A DNA stretch of 64,000 nt, from positions 5,234,330 to 5,298,329 of the forward strand of contig OU744736.1 of NCBI GenBank assembly GCA_916613615.1, given 5' to 3'. This DNA comes from Steromphala cineraria (Eukaryota > Mollusca > Gastropoda > Trochida > Trochidae). The position numbers and the translations under genes were made by a program. Shown one piece after another: positions 43,988 through 55,293 of the stretch (its first letter is position 1; the number at the start of each line of letters is the position of its first letter). A model generated the notes under the pieces. That model was not told the origin of the DNA. It ran no database searches and saw only the letters and a program-made list of their open reading frames with translations.

Positions 43988-44586
43988 TAACTAAAAATCT
44001 TTCATTGTGATTTATCACATTTTCACATACAAATCTTTCCAGAGTCTTACATATGATACTCGTTAAACTGACTGGTCTGTTGTTTCCTGCATATTTCTTG
44101 GCATTCTTCCATTCCGAAGGAATCCTTTCAGTTAATATGCTGTATATTGGTCTGGATAGTACGGTGCTAAGTTCCTTTAATAATCTTGGGCTTATTTCAT
44201 CTGGTCCTGGTGATTTGTTTGTGTTGAGTTCCTGATGTTCCATTTCTATATCTTCTGAGGTTAATATCATATCCGCTAGGGGAGCATCCTTTATCTTCTG
44301 AGATATATCCAGTAAGACGGACCCATCCTCTCTTGTGAAAACTGACCTGAAGAAATCAACCAACACATTTGCTTTTTCCGCATCTAACTCCGTAACTTGT
44401 TTTCCCTTCATCTGCATAGAGATCTGGAATATATGTTTTACTTGTCCTCTTCTTATTCACATACGACCAGAATCTCTTTGGCTTGTCTTTGGCTGAATTT
44501 TCAATATTATGTTCGTAGTCTCTGACAGAGTTTAGGGTATGTCTTCTAACTTGATTTCTTGTTCTTTTATATAATTTGTGTGTCAT
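43968..44586 (-). pseudogene. LINE linker and RT N-terminal half, broken
   Basis: Contains KPKRFWSYVNKKR (linker), then VLVDFFRSVFTRED, NKSPGPDEISPRLLKE, and NNRPVSLTSIICKTLERFV. Between SEWKNAKK and YAGNNRP the usual VTPIHKKG strand is missing. The RT is cut by the hairpin element at its boundary near 43987. Confidence 0.7.
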
Positions 44587-44656
44587 TTGATTTTCTGTCT
44601 CCTTCCATTTCTTCCAGAGTCGTTCCTTTCTTCGCAGTTTATTTTTAATTTTCTTG

Positions 44657-45550
44657 TCATTGGAATATTATTGTTACTTTTTGTGTTGGTTTCCTTCTAG
44701 GAATATTATTATCGATGGCCTCATTTATCTTGTCTCTTAATGGTTTCCATTGTTCATCTACATCTTTTCCTTCCATAAAAGAGTCCCAGTCAATGTCAAG
44801 GTCAGATGACATCCCTGTAAAATCGGCTCGACTATAGTCGAGTCGCTTCTTCTCTGATATGATATCCTCATAGTCTTGTATCTGTATGTTTATCATGGCA
44901 TGGACGCTCTCCCCTAATGGTGATAGTATTGACATTACACAGTTGTCTTCATCTTCAGTTAATAATAGGTCAAGCAATGTGGGTATTGCTCAAGATCTGC
45001 ATCTAGTGGGGCACTGTACGTGCTGATAGCATTAACAGTCTCTTAATGTTTCAATAAAATCATGTTCATATTTTCCCTCACATTTACTATTTTCCCAGTC
45101 AATTGATGTTCAGTTAAAATCTCAAACTGTTACATAATGATTATATTTCAACTGGCTGAGTTCTTCCAGTAAAAACAACAACTTCTGGTTGAGCTTACTT
45201 GTAAGACTTGGGCTTCTATATATACTTGTGACTAATAACTTATTTCCATTCTTCATCCTGATATCCATAGATAAATACTCATTAAAGTCTGATTTCAATA
45301 TTATGGGGTTGGCTTTCACATTATTCCACACATACATCAGAAGCCAACGGTTACCTAAGTTCTTATGTAGTAACCCATAACCATCCAAGTTGTATTCAGC
45401 TACTGTTCTTTCATATCTGTAGTTCTTTGGCTTGATCTTTTGTAATATGGTTAATGTGTGTAACAACTGCATCTGGACCATCTTCACCTTCAATTTAATT
45501 AGTTTATCCCAACTCAAGGTATCTACATTGGAAAATAAAAATGTCAACAT
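44657..45550 (-). pseudogene. LINE endonuclease (APE type), broken
   Basis: The first part reads FLFSNVDTLSWDKLIKLKVK, then KPKNYRYERTVAEYNLDGYG and LLVTSIYRSPS. The second part starts LDLLLTEDEDN and includes LSPLGESVHAMINIQI. LINE APE endonucleases nick the target using a conserved set that includes SDH near the C-terminus. Here it reads SVH, so the catalytic Asp is gone, and the GDFN box between the two parts is lost to a frame change. Confidence 0.7.
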
Positions 45551-46210
45551 ATTTACATCTTTCCCTTCACACTGTTTCTGTATACCCGGTTCTGTCTTTC
45601 CTTGTTCCTTCTGCTGATCTATTTCTTTCTTATCTTTATCACCTTCATGTCTCCTTTTGGACCTCTGACCCTAAATAGAAATTTTTCTCTCACTTTCCTG
45701 TTGTTTCATTCTAGCTTCTGATCTCCAGGCACTTTCCCTTTCTCTGTCTTCTCTTGACATGTCATGACTGATTCCTATTTTTTCAGAGCTTGAATGCTGG
45801 AGCTTATATGCATTCTTCATGAACTTTTAAACTCTTCTCTTGCCTAATCTCCTAGCCCTAAGTATCTCATCTGCTTTCATTTCTACTCCAATTTAGTTTG
45901 CTTTATCTAATATTCTGTCTTGATCATGTTGGATTCTATCCTCCATCTCGTGAACATTGTATAGAACATTATGTTATTTTTCTGTTTTGTCTATCTTGTA
46001 CAGGGTCTCTACTTGCATTCATCTCAACAGTGTCCCTTATTATCTTCTCTAGTGATTCATTATTTACAACTGATTGTATATCCCTCAAACTATGCATCTG
46101 CTATGATCATATATCAGTGCATCAATTTCTTCTCTTCCAACTTTTTCCTCCCTCTAATTTATTCTCTATTCTTGTGAGTCTTTCCTCAATCCCTGAGAAA
46201 AATTCTTAAC

Positions 46211-47767
46211 ATCTATCGTCTATTTCTTTGAAATAGTTTTAGCCACGATCGTATATAGGGCAAACTGTACCTAAACAGTTACCTCACAAAAGGAAGTGAT
46301 GTATGAGCATGTTTGTTTGATACCACCAAATGATTGATAATCGATGCAGATTCCCCAACTCCCACCGAGTAAGAGCTTGATTTATTTTTATCTTGATTTC
46401 TTTTATCGTACACAATGTCAATCAATGGACATAACAATGTTGCTTATTGGATTTTATTGTATTGCTCCTTTACAAAAATGTGCAATCTTTCATTTGTAGC
46501 CATACTTGATGAGACCAACATAATGGTCAAATGAATTCATCGATGCAGTCCAAACCAACCAATGTTTACTATTTGTTATTTGTATGAGTAACAACTCCAT
46601 TATTGTGAAAATGCGTTTTCTGAAATGTGGTGATGCTCACAACATTGCTATAGAAAATTGCTATTATGAAATCTTTTTTTTTGGTGTAAAACATCATTCA
46701 ATAAGAGGTCATTTCTAAAACAATAATGTATTAAAGAAGTCAAAAGGTAAAATGTGTCATGAAAATTATGAATATCAATAGATTATAAAGATCTTTAAAG
46801 TCAACTGTCATAATCGACAGTATCGATAACGATCCAACCTGATAAATAATAATAAAGATCTAAATGGGCTGTTTAAGGCTCTACCCTGGGACTCAAAAAT
46901 GGAAAATAAATATACATTTTAAAAACTTTGCCTTGGGACCATAGCGGAGACATAAGATAAAAATTCTCTTTTATCAGACGGGAATTACTACAGCATATTC
47001 AAATGAGGTTTTCTACCTCAAATTAAAAGTTTAGCTATTTCGGCACATAACAATTTCCTGTTTAAGTATTTGGTACCAATTAATCTACTGTGTGTTAGGT
47101 TTGAGTTTATCTTGTTTCTGTAAGTATATTAATCATGCTAATCTGCTGGGGACATTTTGAGCTGACTGGTAGAACAGCGATCCTTCTCCTCAGAACTTGC
47201 ATGAAGTGGAACGGCATTTCACGAGGAGTGTCAGCGATTGTCACAAGAGCGATTTTGAAGTTAGAAGAGGGGTATGAGGCGAAGCTGTCATTGAAGTGCT
47301 TGGTGGAAGTTTGCAAAAACTTACTGTATTTATACCTTAAGTACCTGAATGATCCTTTAAAAAAGTTATTGTTAAAGTAATGAAAATTAGATTTATCACC
47401 ATACTTGAATTGTGTTTTTTTTACTGATATGAACCCCATACATGAGAGCAACATTTTGATATATAAAAGGGTCAGAGAATTGCCAGATACAGTCAATATA
47501 ATGCTTCTCAATCTCACCATCATAAAGTTTCATGTGATTTTACTGTTATCTTCCAAAATCACCAAAACTATCACACCCTATTAAAAACAAAGGGGTTGGC
47601 AACACTCTGACACTATGTAATGTCAATCGTTGATTTTAGCAAGTACATATTCTAAATATAATCATATATGGTTTTACACATTAAATTCAAACTGTTGCCG
47701 TAAGTGTTTAAGAAACATTCCTACAAAATACTTTAAGATGCTTTTTTATAATCATAAGATACGAAAA
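46211..47767. other. Mostly non-coding; duplication block at 46735-46910
   Basis: 46735-46910 is the partner of 4366-4760. Overlapping frames on both strands near 47107-47523 (138 codons on minus, 81 on plus) are unrecognised, lack a signal peptide or motif, and have no counterpart in the copy 1 flank. Confidence 0.4.
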
Positions 47768-48365
47768 GCAATATTTTCTGGATAACAACTTCTTTATTCT
47801 GAAAATCACAACGTTCAGTAGTGCATATTTAAGTAGGATAAATGTATAAATCACATTTATTCATACCCTTCAAAGACTTGATGATAACATCCATTTACTA
47901 AACCAATTAGATAGATATAATCTCGTTTCGATGTGATAAGACTAGGAACTACCTAGGGACCTATACATCTCTAGATCACTCTTAAAAAGCCCTTATAAGC
48001 TTGTGTTAGAATCTGTTACATCTTAACGTGGGTAGGTTCATGACCATCTGAAGAAGTCGAACACATATGGTTTGAAACAACCGAACGATACATGATGGCT
48101 GCTATACAGGTATGTACTGTGTGAAATAGAAACCGTAAACTTCTCTGAACCTTCTACTATTTACTTATTAGGTAGGTTCATGCTTACATGTTTATGGCAC
48201 TTTTGGGATCATGAATATGACATTTACACGGTGGCCACTATGCAGGTATGTACCGTGTGAAAAAGAATCCATTTAAACCAAACTTTATAGCTTCACTTGA
48301 TGTTAAACATACTGGGCAAAGTAAGTCAGGGATTACATAATTGACCAACTTAAGAAATGTAAATG
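47768..48365. repeat. Segmental-duplication block, copy 2 side
   Basis: Partner of 4826-4900 and 6560-6985; see there for shared phrases. A local duplication of the GGCTGCTATACAGGTATGTA segment occurs at about 48095-48130 and 48230-48270. Confidence 0.6.
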
Positions 48366-48599
48366 ACAAAAGAAACTAAGTTATTTTGTTTAGTACATAA
48401 ATCTCGATGTGTATTCACATCTTAATATGGATGATATTCACCGAATGCTGTCCTCTGTGTAGCCTTCTTTAGGCCAAAGCTTATTTTGGGTAAAATTTAA
48501 GTACCATCACATTTGTCCTCATGTATTGATTTTTTTTGCAATTGTTTGAATTGTTTTTGAAAATATTACTAAATAAAAAACCAATTGTTATGTCTGGCA

Positions 48600-49195
48600 T
48601 AGTCAAATCATATGGTTTATCGTAACATTCCAAGAGTACCGCATTTCAGTTTTACGAGGCTTCATTAAAGAACCACTAAGTGATTTAAATCACATGCTGT
48701 TTTACTTTGATACGAATGTAAATGACACTATCTATAATGTAAGTTCAAAATAAATTACATATTCATTGCCAAATTGAAATTATATGATTAAACTTGATTA
48801 GAGTATACTAGTAGTTTACATAATGACGTTTAACTGATTGACGTCGCATCATTGTCCATTTTATATCATTATCTCAAATTCAAACCTTCCTATTGTCACT
48901 TTACGACATCAATTACCTTTAATTAAAACTTAACTTCAACAATCGTTACTTCTTAATCAGATTACACTATTGGTAAAGTTTGGCACCCATGACCCATGAC
49001 AACTCATGGTCAGACTCTCATTCTTCACTTCATTCTTTACTTATACATATGTTTGAGGTGTTTTAAACACCAAAAACAATATATTCCTTCAAATTAATTT
49101 AATGCTTAAGTTCGTGATCCTTACTAGATTACGTCTTTATGTTTTTCTAAAAAAAATCGAATCCTCTTGATAAATATTCATATCTTATTTTCCAG
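48600..49195. repeat. 5' flank of gene copy 2
   Basis: Partner of 22340-22523 and the bases just before exon 1. It lacks the MITE found in copy 1. It is the likely regulatory region of the second gene, though no element was identified. Confidence 0.4.
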
Positions 49196-49241
49196 ATACA
49201 GATTCATATATCTCTGCTCTTTCTTTGCATTATTTACGCCG
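49196..49241 (+). CDS. IgGFc-binding-like gene copy 2, exon 1 equivalent, no ATG
   Basis: Aligns base for base with exon 1 of copy 1, has the same 46-nt length and the same phase-1 donor (G then GTGAGT at 49242). It encodes a hydrophobic segment (IQIHISLLFLCIIYA), but the first codon is ATA instead of ATG. Upstream in frame a TAA at 49148 is reached before any ATG. Either the second copy has lost its start and is a pseudogene or N-terminally altered, or this is an internal exon (TATTTTCCAG just before it is a good acceptor) and the true start lies in an unseen upstream exon. Confidence 0.45.
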
Positions 49242-49529
49242 GTGAGTAATTTTTTCACAATGAGTTTTATCACCAACAAATAGTGTTTTAATTTTTTCAC
49301 AGAACTTCTGAGTCTTTGTTCTATTTGTCATTTGCCAATTTTCTCAATATGTATATCCTGTAGCCTCTAGATACCGGAATCTTGTCCTTAATGAATTGTT
49401 TCTTCCGTTATCATATGTTCTTCAACCAACTCTAAGGATCTTTATAGTTGTCACTTAACAAATAACTTTGAAGTACTCATGATATATCTGAGCCATTTGA
49501 ATCCCTGAAAAATAGAGCCATTGCCTCTG

Positions 49530-50189
49530 TAGCTCATCAGGCTTCATCATCAATTATGCTGTAGAGTGTGGCCAATGTGATTCCCCTTTCTAGAGGCCAC
49601 AGGGGCACCAATCATAAAATTAAGTTTATAGGCGACAAGTTTCAGTTTTCTAGGCCTTATACTTCAAGAGAAGAAGATGAAAATAGATTTGAAGGACGTT
49701 CCTGTTGCCTTTATTAGGGGAAACAGGGTCACCAAAGCTACAATTCATAATCCTCACTAGTCAAGGAGTCTGTACACAAAGTTTCAGCTTTCTAGGCCTT
49801 ATGGTTCTGGAGAAGAAGATGAACATAGGTTTTCAGGGCATGGCATCTGTGGCCCTTATTAGGGGTCACAGGGCAACTAAAGCTACAATTTATAATCCTC
49901 ACTAGCCAAAGAGTCTGTACACAAAGTTTCAGCTTTCTAGGCCTTATGGTTCTAGAGAAGAAGATGAAAATAGGTTTTTAGGGTGTGCCCCCTGTGGCCC
50001 TTATTAGGGGTCACAGGGCCACCAAAGCTATAATTTATAATCCTCACTAGCCAAGGAGTATGTACACAAAGTTTCAGCTTTCTAGGCCTTATGGTTCTGG
50101 AGAAGAAGTTGAAATTCCACAAAGTTTACGGACGGATGGACACCAAACCATGCCATAAGCCAATCGGGCCTTACAGGCCAGATGAGCTA
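49530..50189 (+). mobile_element. Element with TAGCTCATC ends and 145-bp internal repeats
   Basis: Termini TAGCTCATCAGGC (49530-49542) and GCCAGATGAGCTA (50177-50189) are inverted repeats with one mismatch. Inside, a 145-bp unit repeats three clear times (AAAGCT at 49734, 49879, 50024) plus one degraded copy before, each with TTTCAGCTTTCTAGGCCTTA and GAGAAGAAGATGAA. It is absent from intron 1 of copy 1, where flanking phrases abut, so it is an insertion into intron 1 of copy 2. Confidence 0.7.
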
Positions 50190-50973
50190 AAAATTACAAT
50201 GAATAGATTTGTAATAATAAAGGGCCAGTTATACGTAGGGTAAACCAAAAAGAAAGGTAAGCCATTTCTCAACCACAGGACCTATAGCATTTGTTATATA
50301 ATCATGATTTATTATATAATTAGCAATTAAATATAGATATGTGAGATATTCGTGTTGGATTGTTGGATTATCATGAACTTCCAAATTTAAGTAAGTAATG
50401 TTGGCTTATAGAAAGAGACAGTGTTCACTTAGTTAGTACTCTAATATACCATTACATCACCTTATGTACTATTAAGTAGACAATGTTGACATATCTACCA
50501 CCAGAGTGTAACAGATACCAATAACATTACTCTAACTTAACCATCTTGTATAAATCTACTATTCAAATTACACCATTGGCCTTGTAAATAATGTTTGATA
50601 TATAGTGTATATTCATTATCTTCTGACCCCCTCTATTTTGCCCATATGATTGTTTTGTATATATCTATCCTATCCACAATGATTTTGTGTATATATATTT
50701 TTCTTACAAGATAACCTAATAGACCCTCATGTGATAAGACCTGCCCTACCTAACTTTAAAGAATTAAAAAAAATAAAAAAATTGGCGAATACTGCACGAC
50801 TCAATTAAATCACTAAGCATGGGTAATGATATTATTCAACATCGAATTGTTATTGGAAATGTTCACAGAATAACACACCAGATAGGTTCTCATAAATCAT
50901 GCTCTAAAGTATTCACTCATTTTTCAAGTATTTTTAGTTCATCATTGTGTATTTTAAGTTCTGAGTCTAAAGC

Positions 50974-51987
50974 TTGTATTCTATTGTGTGCATTATGCTA
51001 TTATTGACTGTATCGTTAGGTAACAGCAACGTGCTTGTTTTATTCCTATTGTTACTTATGCTTGCTGGTTACATCGAGTTGAACCCTGGCCCCGTGCATG
51101 ATGTAACTCAGTCATTAGAGAAAACTTTACAAATATTCCATCTTAACACAAGAAGCGTGCGGCACAAGCTAAGTCACCTTAATGAATGCTTATCTGAAAA
51201 CCAAATTGTTTGTTTCACTGAAACACACTTAGATAATTCTATTAGCAATACAGATCTTACCTGGGACACCTTTCACGAACCATTGCGTAAAGATAGAAAT
51301 GCTTTCGGCGGGGGTATCATGATCTACCTTAAAACAAATTTAAGCTTTAAAAGGCACTTCGAGTTAGAAAATACGTTAGATGAAACAATTTGGTAAGAAT
51401 TATTTTTACCACAAAAATCAATCATGCTTTGCGTAGCCTATAGACCTCCAGGAAACAATCCAGCATTTTGGGTAAGATTAGAGTTTGGGATTGAAAATGC
51501 ACTTGATTATTCATCCAAAATTGTACTGGTTGGTGACTTGAATGAAGATCTTTCGTCAGACAAACTAACACATCTGAAAGATATAATGAACAGAAAAGCA
51601 TTGTGTAACATCATTAACGAACCAACTCGTGTCGGTAAAACAAGCAGAACATTATTAGATCCCATTTTAATCAGTAATGACATTGATGTTTATGATAGTG
51701 GTGTGATTGATTTCGATCAAGGTGTCAGTGATCACAAGTGTACATCTATAGCCATCAATACAACTATCTCCTTATCCTTATGTTACACTAGAGATATTTG
51801 GTGTTATGATAAAGGTGATTACGAGCAATTAAATAAGTATATCAATGATACTGATTGGATTAATCTATTCACAAACAGTTCTGATGTTGATGAAGCTACC
51901 AATTTATTTTATGATCACTTAGGAAGATATATAAAAGAATGTATACCATCCAAAAAGGTAACTATTCGGCCTAATGACAAACCCTGA
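50974..51987 (+). pseudogene. LINE endonuclease (APE type), one nonsense codon
   Basis: After a hydrophobic leader comes AGYIELNPGP, then LQIFHLNTRSVRHKL, CFTETHLDNS, FGGGIMIYL, CVAYRPPGNN, LVGDLNEDL and GVSDHKCTS. The ETH, GDLN and SDH boxes, which hold the catalytic Glu, Asp/Asn and Asp/His of APE nucleases, are all intact. The frame is continuous except for a TAA at 51394-51396. The damage is therefore recent relative to the other LINEs here. Confidence 0.75.
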
Positions 51988-52306
51988 TACAACTCGGAAA
52001 TAAGGCGAATGAAGAAAACGCAATCGTTTGAGAAAAAAAGCCAAAAGAACTAATCGAGGTAAGGATATACTAGCTTATCGAAAGCAAAGAAATAGAGTGA
52101 ATATGAAGAACTATGCAAAAGAACATTATCTTTCAAATATTGATGAATTTATAACTAAATTGAGCAAAGAGAATTAACCGTCTTATTGGAAAGTTCTAAG
52201 AAGTCTTGTCAAAGATTCAGGGACTATTAAGTCGATTCCATCACTAAGATCCACTGAATCAGATAATTACCCTAATATATTTACTGATTTTGACAAAGCT
52301 GAAACC

Positions 52307-53310
52307 TTGAATTCATACTTTGCATCGATCTGTCAATTAGATGATAATGACAAAGATTTGCCCTGTTTTGAAATGCGTACATCTAGCCAACTCAATCATA
52401 TTTTGGTACATGAAAATGAAATCGCCGACATCATTAAAAGCCTGCAAGTGAACAAAGCCTGCGGTCCTGATAGGATAAGTCATAAACTATTTAAATTGAT
52501 TGCCGTCTCTATCAGTAAACCTCTGTGTTTACTATTCAATCAATCAATCAAAGCAGGTATTTATCCCGTAAGCTGGAAAGAAGCACATGTGATGCCTCTT
52601 TACAAGAAAGGAGATAAATCTAGTTGTAGCAATAACCGACCAATATCTTTGATCAGTTGTCTGGGTAAAATATTTGAAAGAACAGTCTTAAAGTATATAT
52701 CCAACTACTTTCTTGACAATAAACTTTTATACAAATATCAATCTGGTTGCCAAGTTGGACATTCCACGACACACCAGTTGATAGAGCTATACAACAATAT
52801 TTGCTATGCCTTAGATAAACGTGAAGATTACTGCATGGTATTTTGGAGTTTGGAGTTTGGCATAAAGGTTTACTACACAAATTAAGAAATTATGGTATTG
52901 GTAATGACATCCTTAAATGGATACAATGTTATCTTAGTAATAGAACACAGAGGGTTTTTGTAAATGATTCTTTTTCGAATGAACAAGTCGTATCTGCCGG
53001 TGTACCACAAGGATCCGTCCTTGGTCCTTTTCTCTTCATTGTTTATGTAAATGATATTGCAGACAAATTAGATTGTGTCGCACGCTTGTTTGCAGATGAT
53101 ACATCAATGGGGTTTTCATCAATTAACCATAAACTCATGCAAGATATTTTGAATAGAAATCTTCAAATTTTGACTAGTTGGGCAGAGCGATGGCTTGTTG
53201 TCTACAATCCAAGCAAAACGGAGGCCGTCCTCTTTAGTATAAAAAATCACAATATGACTCTCAACTTGAAATTTCAAAATGAGAATGTTACCTTTGAAAA
53301 AAACCCATAA
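52307..53310 (+). pseudogene. LINE reverse transcriptase, motif A deleted
   Basis: Contains NKACGPDRISHKLFKLI, YKKGDKSSCSNNRPISLISC, HSTTHQLIELYNNI, then VWHKGLL-type sequence, VPQGSVLGPFLFIVYVNDI and LFADDTSM. At about 52838-52862 the text should encode the CDISKAFDRVWHK stretch but is collapsed, and the frame shifts. The first catalytic Asp is thereby lost although the FADD box is kept. Confidence 0.75.
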
Positions 53311-54258
53311 ACATCTTGGAATAACATTCTCGTCTGATTGTAAATGGAACACTCAAATTAACAACATTGTGAAAACAACCTCCTTGATGGTTTCGTCGAT
53401 GAGAAAATTGAAATTCATGTTTAATAGAGATACTTTGAACAAAATCTACGTTGTTTTTATAAGACCGCATCTTGAATATGCTTGTGAACTGTGGGGCGGT
53501 TGCTCATCAGATTTAGCAGAAAAATTGAAAAGGTTCAGTTCAAAGCTGCCAGGATAGTTACTGGCCTCCCTAAATATGCTGCTCGTGATTCATTGACATT
53601 TGAGACAGCATGGCAACCTTTAAAAGAACGACGGCAGTATCGAAAATTATCCTTATTTTATAAAATATATAATGGTAATGCCCCATCCTACTTATGTGAC
53701 CTTATGCCTCAATCAGTTTCATCAAGGACAAATTATAATCTTAGAAATGTCCGTGATCTCTCCTTGTCTTTTTCTCGCACAAAGCTTTACAGTCAATCAT
53801 TTCTTCCATCAACATCCCAATTTTGATATTATCTCCCTTATCATATCAGAGAATGTGGCATCCTAACTACTTTCCAGTCTCATATATGTCCAAAGAAGCC
53901 CAAAGCACCGCCTTATTTTTCATTTGGTAAACGAAGATTAAACGTAATTCATACCCAATTGAGATATTCAAACAGTAAATTAAAGAGCGATTTATTCCCC
54001 AAATTGGCCTAGAAGATACTCCAATGTGTAAATATAAGTTATCTTTTGAAAATTCCAAACATTATTTTATGGAAGGTATATTATATTCAGATTTAAGGCA
54101 TGCAATGCTTCGAAATATCGAAAGAATATGTTTTAACAGAGTACTAGTTAATTAAGATTTAATATTATATGGCAGCACAGATCTCACCTACAATGACAAC
54201 ATTAATATTTTTAAAGAAGTTCACATGTATATCTCCAAGTCAAAAAGATTTGATAACT
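53279..54258 (+). pseudogene. LINE RT thumb and C-terminal region, frameshifted
   Basis: Follows the RT by a frame change at an A-run near 53300: HKHLGITFSSDCKWNTQI, YVVFIRPHLEYACELWGG, then in another frame VQFKAARIVTGLPKYAARDS and RQYRKLSLFYKIYNGNAPS. It continues in broken frames to TQLRYSNSKLKSDLFPKL and a final IFKEVHMYISKSKRF. This order is typical for CR1-group LINEs. Confidence 0.7.
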
Positions 54259-54477
54259 GAAAGAAAAGCTTACTTTTCCCCTTAGTTTTCTATACATGTA
54301 TATGTATTCTATATATTTCTTCCTCTGTTTTCTTTGTATATATCATTGTACATATATTGATTTTCAACATTTCATGTCAGCACTGTACATAGGAGAGGGT
54401 TTCACTAAGTTGGATACCTTGTACCCAATCCTTTCATCGTGAATAAAATATGTTTAAATCAATCAAATATAGGGTTA

Positions 54478-55265
54478 TACAGTGAAAATATAATCCATAT
54501 TTTAAGAAAAGCAGTAGAAAGTCATATTTTCACTGCAGTGAAAATATAATCCATATTTTCACTGCGGTGAGAAAAGTAGAATAGAACCTATCACCTCCCC
54601 TTGAAACACGATTATCTCCCTTTGAGGAAATCGAACGCACGCCTCGCATCACCGCGTTGGATTGAAGAAAAACGACTCTTTACAATGTTTTCGGTATGTA
54701 AGTGTTCACATTTTGCAGTGACAATGTATCTTTTGATATCGAAAAACAACCAGAAGTTCATATCTTGTTGTTGTAGTTAATAATTGTTCATTTTATCGCA
54801 AAATAAATTTACGAAGCGAGAGATCTGTCACACCGACATAGCGCTTCCCTAACTTGTTTCCGTTCGCGTCAAAACTGACTTTCCAAAATAGATAAGGAGC
54901 CTTTGTTATACCTAATTATAACCAAAAACATATTGTGGATCTGATATCATTTAACATTCACACGTTATGTATCTTTCGAAAAACCATTTCCGATAAAATA
55001 TCGCATTATTTCTATCGAACTTTTTTTTATCGAGAAAGGTTAAATGGATTTGCTAGACTGTCGTTCATAACAACAGGAAAACTTTGCCTTCGGATGTCCG
55101 ACAACTCTGTTTTATGATCTTAACATTATATAATAAATAGACTAATTCATTGTTTTTGTCGAAAATCATTTCTATCTCATCTCGTGAAGTGAGAAAGTGT
55201 CATTTTCACTCGTGGCTGCGCCACTCGTGAAAATATCACTTTCTCATTCCACTCTATAAAACAAC
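54478..55265. mobile_element. Hairpin-rich insertion in intron 1 of gene copy 2
   Basis: Begins with repeated GTGAAAATATAATCCATATT phrases that pair with each other (54497-54560) and ends with an inverted repeat at about 55190-55247 (GTGAGAAAGTGTCATTTTCA facing TCACTTTCTCAT). None of it is in intron 1 of copy 1. A relative of its left end is at 62150-62260 (TATAGGGTAATACAGCGAAA). Whether it is one element or two is unclear. Confidence 0.45.
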
Positions 55266-55293
55266 AATGCAATAAGTAATATACATGTTTCAG

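Larger units (their letters stand above)
41640..46210 (-). mobile_element. CR1/Jockey-like LINE, minus strand, interrupted
   Basis: In order on the minus strand: an ORF1-like segment (about 46200-45670, ending DEILRARRLGKR), APE endonuclease (45550-44657), linker (44586-44356), RT (44417-43968 and about 42760-41948), and a 3' tail to about 41640 that recurs at 61597-61826. A hairpin element interrupts the RT at about 42770-43987. Multiple frameshifts, deletions and changed catalytic residues show that it is dead. Confidence 0.75.
50780..54470 (+). mobile_element. CR1-like LINE, plus strand, in intron 1 of gene copy 2
   Basis: A near full-length ORF2: 5' segment with the AGYIELNPGP motif, APE endonuclease (about 51094-51987), RT (52307-53310) and C-terminal region to about 54258. 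A 3' UTR with GAATAAAATATGTTT near 54440 follows. It lies between intron 1 sequence matching 23400-23520 (ending about 50330) and the intron end at 55265, so it entered after the gene duplicated. One nonsense codon, three frame changes and an RT deletion inactivate it. Confidence 0.8.

Noticed and set aside
45898..46209. 103-codon plus-strand hydrophobic frame
   Set aside because: It is the antisense of the LINE ORF1-like segment, whose minus-strand reading (RILDKAN, DEILRARRLGKR) fits a known pattern.
47107..47523. 138-codon minus-strand frame and the 81-codon plus-strand frame over it
   Set aside because: No recognisable motif, both strands are open over the same bases, and there is no counterpart in the paralogous flank. 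Probably chance.
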